A DNA stretch of 8,137 nt, from NCBI GenBank assembly GCA_036555065.1, contig DATBLZ010000165.1:1-8137 (forward strand), read 5' to 3'. The position numbers and the translations under genes are program-made. The stretch comes from DATBLZ01 sp036555065. Lineage in GTDB: Bacteria; Pseudomonadota; Gammaproteobacteria; Steroidobacterales; Rariloculaceae. Shown here piece after piece: positions 5,165 to 8,137 of this stretch (position 1 is its first letter; each line of letters opens with the position of its first letter). The notes under the pieces were generated by a model that saw only the letters and a list, made by a program, of their open reading frames with translations, was not told the DNA's origin and made no database searches.

Positions 5165-6530
5165 GCGTGAGCTCTAACGGGTCGAGAAGCTTCTTGAGCT
5201 CGGCATCGCTGAGTCCCGACTCGCGCGCTGCGATCTCGCGAATCGGCCGGCCTTCGGCATATGCCTTCTTGGCAATCGCCGCTCCCTTCTCGTAGCCGAT
5301 GACGGGATTGAGCGCCGTGACGAGAATGGGGTTACGCGCAAGCGCCTCATTGAGCCGGTCGCGATTGACGGCAAATCCCGTGATCGCCGTGTCCGCGAGC
5401 ACGCGCGCGGCGTTCGCGATGAGCTCGATGCTTTGCAGGAGATTGTGCGCAACGACGGGAAGCATGACGTTGAGCTGAAAACTGCCGGACTGCCCCGCGA
5501 TCGTGATTGCGCCGTCGTTGCCGATGACTTGAGCAGCGACCATCGCGACTGCTTCAGGAATCACGGGATTGACCTTGCCCGGCATGATGCTGCTGCCGGG
5601 CTGCAGCGCCGGCAGCGTGATCTCCGCGAGCCCGGCGAGCGGCCCGCTATTCATCCAGCGGAGGTCGTTCGCGATCTTCATCAAGCTCACCGCCGTTGTT
5701 TTCAGCTGCCCCGAGAGCTCGACGGCGGTGTCCTGGCTGCTCATTGCCTCGAAGTAGTCGGCCGCGGGATGAAACGAAATTCTCGTGTGCGCCGCGAGCA
5801 CGGCCGCGACCCGCGCACCGAATTCCGGGTGCGCGTTGATCCCCGTGCCGACGGCCGTGCCGCCTTGGGCGAGCCCCGACAACCGCGGCAATGCGCCGGC
5901 GATCCGTGCGTGGCACGAGCGAATCTGCGCCGCCCAACCGCCGAGCTCCTGGTCGAAACGTATGGGCATCGCATCCATGAGGTGCGTGCGGCCGGTTTTG
6001 ACGACATCGACGAGCACGCGCGCTTTGGTCTCGATCGCTTCGGCCAAATGGGCGAGCGCTGGCAGCAGCGCTTCCGTCACGGCGATCGCGGCGCTCACGT
6101 GGATCGCCGCGGGGATCACGTCGTTGCTGCTTTGGCACATGTTCACGTGATCATTCGGATGCACGGGCCTGCCGAGCGCCGCCGACGCGAGTCGCGCGAT
6201 GACCTCGTTGGCGTTCATGTTGGAGCTCGTTCCGGAGCCCGTTTGAAAGATGTCGATCGGAAACTGCTCGACGTGCTTTCCGTCAGCGATTTCGAGCGCC
6301 GCTTTCTGGATCGCTGCGGAGATCGCAGGCTCGAGCAGCCCGAGGTCGAGGTTGGCCTTGGCCGCTGCCCACTTGATCAGACCGAGCGCGCGCACGAAGC
6401 GTGCAGGCAGCGGAATTCCGCTGATCGGAAAGTTGTTGACCGCGCGCTGCGTTTGCGCGCCCCAAAGAGCGTCGGCGGGTACTTGAAGCTCGCCCATGCT
6501 GTCACGCTCGGTCCGAAAACCACTCGTCAT
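5145..6530 (-). CDS. fumC: Class II fumarate hydratase
   Basis: Iron-independent TCA-cycle fumarase interconverting fumarate and malate, normally a cytosolic homotetramer. The 461-residue length is typical. Seen motifs: RDSMGELQVPADALWGAQTQ near the N-terminus; TGSGTSSNMNANEVIA (97-112); HPNDHVNMCQSSND (124-137); TGRTHLMDAMP with His183 as the likely catalytic acid/base partner; and the superfamily signature GSSIMPGKVNP (312-322), whose serine pair supplies the catalytic base. GTG at 228-230 with NAHPEFG, and ALNPVIGYEKGA (406-417), are fumarase-specific and exclude aspartase or argininosuccinate lyase. Start ATG 6530 suits the family N-terminus; its AGGAG lies only 2 bases away, unusually close. 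It leads the fumC-nudix-mazG unit and is divergent from purB. A heat- and superoxide-stable fumarase may be the main or only one, but the rest of the genome is not visible. Confidence 0.97.
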   Translation of the reverse strand: MTSGFRTERDSMGELQVPADALWGAQTQRAVNNFPISGIPLPARFVRALGLIKWAAAKANLDLGLLEPAISAAIQKAALEIADGKHVEQFPIDIFQTGSGTSSNMNANEVIARLASAALGRPVHPNDHVNMCQSSNDVIPAAIHVSAAIAVTEALLPALAHLAEAIETKARVLVDVVKTGRTHLMDAMPIRFDQELGGWAAQIRSCHARIAGALPRLSGLAQGGTAVGTGINAHPEFGARVAAVLAAHTRISFHPAADYFEAMSSQDTAVELSGQLKTTAVSLMKIANDLRWMNSGPLAGLAEITLPALQPGSSIMPGKVNPVIPEAVAMVAAQVIGNDGAITIAGQSGSFQLNVMLPVVAHNLLQSIELIANAARVLADTAITGFAVNRDRLNEALARNPILVTALNPVIGYEKGAAIAKKAYAEGRPIREIAARESGLSDAELKKLLDPLELTRGGIKG

Positions 6531-6576
6531 TCTCCTGTATCATGCGCACTCCGTACTCGGTTGTATAGGCCGCACC
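6531..6576. promoter_or_regulatory. Divergent intergenic region between fumC and purB
   Basis: Only 46 bases separate the fumC ATG from the favoured purB TTG, so two promoters must overlap each other or reach into the coding ends. A possible -10 for fumC is TATACA on the minus strand (6562-6567), about 31 bases before the ATG. On the plus strand TATAGG (6564-6569) is too close to the purB start unless the mRNA is leaderless. No consensus -35 is visible for either, and no PurR-like operator was recognised. Confidence 0.35.
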
Positions 6577-7947
6577 TTGGATACCAGCGCGCTGACCGCC
6601 TTATCCCCGCTCGACGGTAGATATGCGGCCAAGGCGGCACCGCTGCGAGACTACCTATCGGAGTACGCGCTGATCCGTTATCGCGTGCTCATCGAAATTC
6701 GGTGGCTGCAACATCTCGCTGACGAATCGAGCATCACGGAGCTCCCGGCGCTGGAGCCGCCCGTCAAGGACGTGCTGAATCGGCTCGTTGACGAGTTCGG
6801 GGCCGACGACGCGCGCCGCGTGAAGGCTCTCGAGGCGGAAACGAATCACGACGTCAAGGCCGTCGAATACTTTCTTCGCGAGAAGCTCGAAGGCGTCACC
6901 GGGCGCAAGGGCAACCTGTTCGCGTTCTTGCACTTCGCGTGCACCTCCGAAGACATCAACAACATCGCCTACGCACTCATGCTGCGGGACGCGCGGCAGC
7001 GCGTTCTGCTGCCGGCACTGCGCGCGTTGTGCGCCGACCTGCGCGCGCTCGCACACCGTTTCGCGGACGTCGCGATGCTCGCGCGCACCCACGGCCAACC
7101 TGCGACTCCGACGACGCTCGGCAAGGAGCTCGCGAACTTCGTTGCCCGTTTCCAGCGGCAAGCCCAGCAGTTCGGCAACGTGGAAGTCTTGGCCAAGTTC
7201 AACGGCGCGGTCGGCAACTACAACGCGCATATAGCGGCCTACCCCGGCAACGATTGGGAACAGATCAGCGAGCAGTTCGTGCGCTCCTTGGATCTCGGCT
7301 TCACGCAGTATTCGACGCAGATCGAGCCGCACGACTGGATTGCGGAATACGCGCAGAGCCTGATTCGGTGCAATACGGTTGGCATCGACTTGTGCCGAGA
7401 TCTGTGGGGGTACGTGAGTCTCGGATACTTTCGCTCCCGCGCAGTCGGCACGGAGGTCGGCTCCTCGACGATGCCGCACAAGATCAACCCGATCGAGTTC
7501 GAGAACGCCGAGGGCAATTTCGGCATCGCCAACGCGCTGCTCGAGTATTTCGCCGCGAAGCTCCCGATTTCGCGTTGGCAACGCGATCTCACCGATTCGA
7601 CCGTGCTGCGCAACCTGGCCACGGGCCTAGGGCACAGCCTAATCGCCTACGACTCGTGTCAACGGGGGCTCGCGAAGCTCGAGGCGGACACGACGAGAAT
7701 CGCGGCCGATCTCGATGCGAGCTGGGAAGTGCTGGCCGAGGCCGTGCAGACGGTCCTGCGCCGCCACGGCGTGGTCGACGCCTACGAGCAGCTCAAGGCG
7801 TTGACCCGGGGTCGCCCGGTCACACGCGAGCTGCTCCACGAGTTCATCGAGTCCGCGGCCATCCCGCCCGCGGAACGCAAGCGGCTCCTCGCGCTGACGC
7901 CGGCCGGCTACGTCGGCCACGCGACCGAGCTCGCGCGCAAGATATAG
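6577..7947 (+). CDS. purB: Adenylosuccinate lyase
   Basis: Catalyses two purine steps, each releasing fumarate: SAICAR to AICAR, and adenylosuccinate to AMP. The 456 residues match E. coli PurB in length and closely in sequence. Motifs: ALTALSPLDGRY at the N-terminus; TNHDVKAVEYFLREKL (89-104); HFACTSEDINN (119-129); ARTHGQPATPTTLGKE with His172; GAVGNYNAHIAAYP (210-223); TQIEPHDWIAE; the signature GSSTMPHKINPIEFEN (295-310) with catalytic Ser296; and LPISRWQRDLTDSTVLRNL. The upstream ATG at 6496 would add 27 unconserved residues and lie inside divergent fumC. The TTG at 6577 gives MDTSALTALSPLDGRY, which aligns end to end with E. coli MELSSLTAVSPVDGRY. Only AGG, 7 bases upstream, serves as Shine-Dalgarno, so initiation may be weak. 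Stop TAG at 7945-7947; no downstream partner is certain. Confidence 0.97.
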   Translation: MDTSALTALSPLDGRYAAKAAPLRDYLSEYALIRYRVLIEIRWLQHLADESSITELPALEPPVKDVLNRLVDEFGADDARRVKALEAETNHDVKAVEYFLREKLEGVTGRKGNLFAFLHFACTSEDINNIAYALMLRDARQRVLLPALRALCADLRALAHRFADVAMLARTHGQPATPTTLGKELANFVARFQRQAQQFGNVEVLAKFNGAVGNYNAHIAAYPGNDWEQISEQFVRSLDLGFTQYSTQIEPHDWIAEYAQSLIRCNTVGIDLCRDLWGYVSLGYFRSRAVGTEVGSSTMPHKINPIEFENAEGNFGIANALLEYFAAKLPISRWQRDLTDSTVLRNLATGLGHSLIAYDSCQRGLAKLEADTTRIAADLDASWEVLAEAVQTVLRRHGVVDAYEQLKALTRGRPVTRELLHEFIESAAIPPAERKRLLALTPAGYVGHATELARKI

Positions 7948-7955
7948 AACCTCCT

Positions 7956-7970
7956 TTCCGGCGGCCGGAA
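7956..7970 (+). terminator. Small hairpin just after purB, possible weak terminator
   Basis: Perfect 6-base arms TTCCGG/CCGGAA (7956-7961, 7965-7970) around CGG, starting 9 bases after the purB stop. There is no run of T after it, so termination would need another factor; it could equally protect the 3' end of the mRNA. Confidence 0.3.
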
Positions 7971-8027
7971 CGTGACGCACAGCACGGCGTGTGGCCCGCC
8001 TTTCCGTAAACTTGAAAATCGATTGGG

Positions 8028-8058
8028 CTGCTAAGCAGTTGTGCATGATTCCTAAGCA
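8028..8058. repeat. CTAAGCA direct repeat with 21-base period, first copy in a palindrome
   Basis: CTAAGCA occurs at 8031-8037 and 8052-8058, exactly 21 bases apart, about two helical turns. The first copy is the centre of an 11-base palindrome CTGCTAAGCAG (8028-8038). GATTG (8021-8025) and CAATC (8060-8064) bracket the pair as an inverted repeat. This is the layout of a two-site operator, but the copies are short and chance cannot be excluded. Confidence 0.3.
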
Positions 8059-8137
8059 ACAATCCAGACCCCGCGGTGTACGACGCGTCCTCTCCACGAA
8101 GAACGACGCGCGCGCGGCGATCGTGGAAATCACGAGC
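8045..8137 (+). CDS. Possible start of an unidentified gene running off the window
   Basis: From ATG 8045 a frame stays open for 31 codons to the last base: a basic N-terminus (MIPKQQSRPRGVRRV) followed by LSTKNDARAAIVEITS. The frame is open from 7976, with further possible starts at GTG 7991 and TTG 8012. No Shine-Dalgarno precedes the ATG and I recognise no family, so the call rests only on an open frame in the same direction as purB. The remainder of 7948-8044 shows nothing beyond the hairpin and repeat listed separately. Confidence 0.22.
   Translation, partial: MIPKQQSRPRGVRRVLSTKNDARAAIVEITS

Noticed and set aside
5433..6620. Plus-strand open frame of 395 codons opposite fumC
   Set aside because: Antisense to every conserved fumarase motif, with low-complexity Arg/His/Asp composition and no domain.
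7948..7957. Perfect Shine-Dalgarno-like AAAGGAGGT on the minus strand followed by a TTG
   Set aside because: The frame it would start (through VADVAGRRQ) is wholly antisense to the conserved end of purB and matches nothing I know.
6655..8133. Minus-strand frames opposite purB (308 and 164 codons) and a +1-shifted plus frame 6939-8009
   Set aside because: All are shadows of purB; composition is Arg/Ala/Glu-rich and no family features are present.
1..8137. CRISPR array, tRNA, rRNA, insertion sequence, phage or toxin-antitoxin genes
   Set aside because: I looked on both strands and saw no spaced direct repeats, cloverleaf with CCA-type end, transposase motif or mazEF pair beside mazG.

Overview
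The window reads as core chromosome of a GC-rich gammaproteobacterium. I lean towards the Xanthomonadales/Lysobacterales or a neighbouring order. The grounds are the strong G+C bias at third codon positions, a PhoP/PhoQ pair very close to the gammaproteobacterial type, a class II fumarase, an E. coli-type PurB, a glycine-zipper envelope protein of a kind common in that group, and an extragenic REP-type palindrome pair (core GCGACTTTAGTCGC) of the style seen in xanthomonads and pseudomonads. The placement is inference, because there is no rRNA or other firm marker.

Layout. (1) Bases 2-397, plus strand: the 3' end of a slipin (SPFH/band 7) membrane-scaffold gene. (2) Bases 407-460: two inverted REP-like palindromes in the short gap between convergent genes. 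(3) Bases 464-2936, minus strand: a tight three-gene unit, read in the order PepSY protein, phoP, phoQ. (4) Bases 2955-2981: a strong minus-strand Rho-independent terminator closing a single gene (3011-3577) for an exported glycine-zipper protein. (5) Bases 3721-6530, minus strand: fumC, a CoA-pyrophosphatase-type Nudix gene and mazG, whose reading frames overlap by 20 and 8 bases. (6) Bases 6531-6576: a short divergent intergenic region. (7) Bases 6577-7947, plus strand: purB, almost certainly starting at TTG. (8) Bases 7948-8137: a small hairpin, a CTAAGCA direct repeat, and perhaps the start of another gene.

How the genes fit together. The left half is about the cell envelope: a membrane scaffold protein, a two-component system of the Mg2+/cationic-peptide type with a periplasmic PepSY partner, and an exported glycine-zipper protein. 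The right half is central and nucleotide metabolism: fumarate hydration, fumarate-releasing purine synthesis, and two enzymes that hydrolyse pyrophosphate bonds (CoA and nucleoside triphosphates). FumC and PurB belong to the same superfamily and stand head to head.

I found no mobile element, phage gene, CRISPR array, tRNA or rRNA, and no clear novel defence or biosynthetic system. The points most worth a second look are the PepSY gene ahead of phoPQ, the terminator placed in that operon's leader region, the REP pair, and the fumC-nudix-mazG overlaps. No gene-free stretch exceeds 300 bases.
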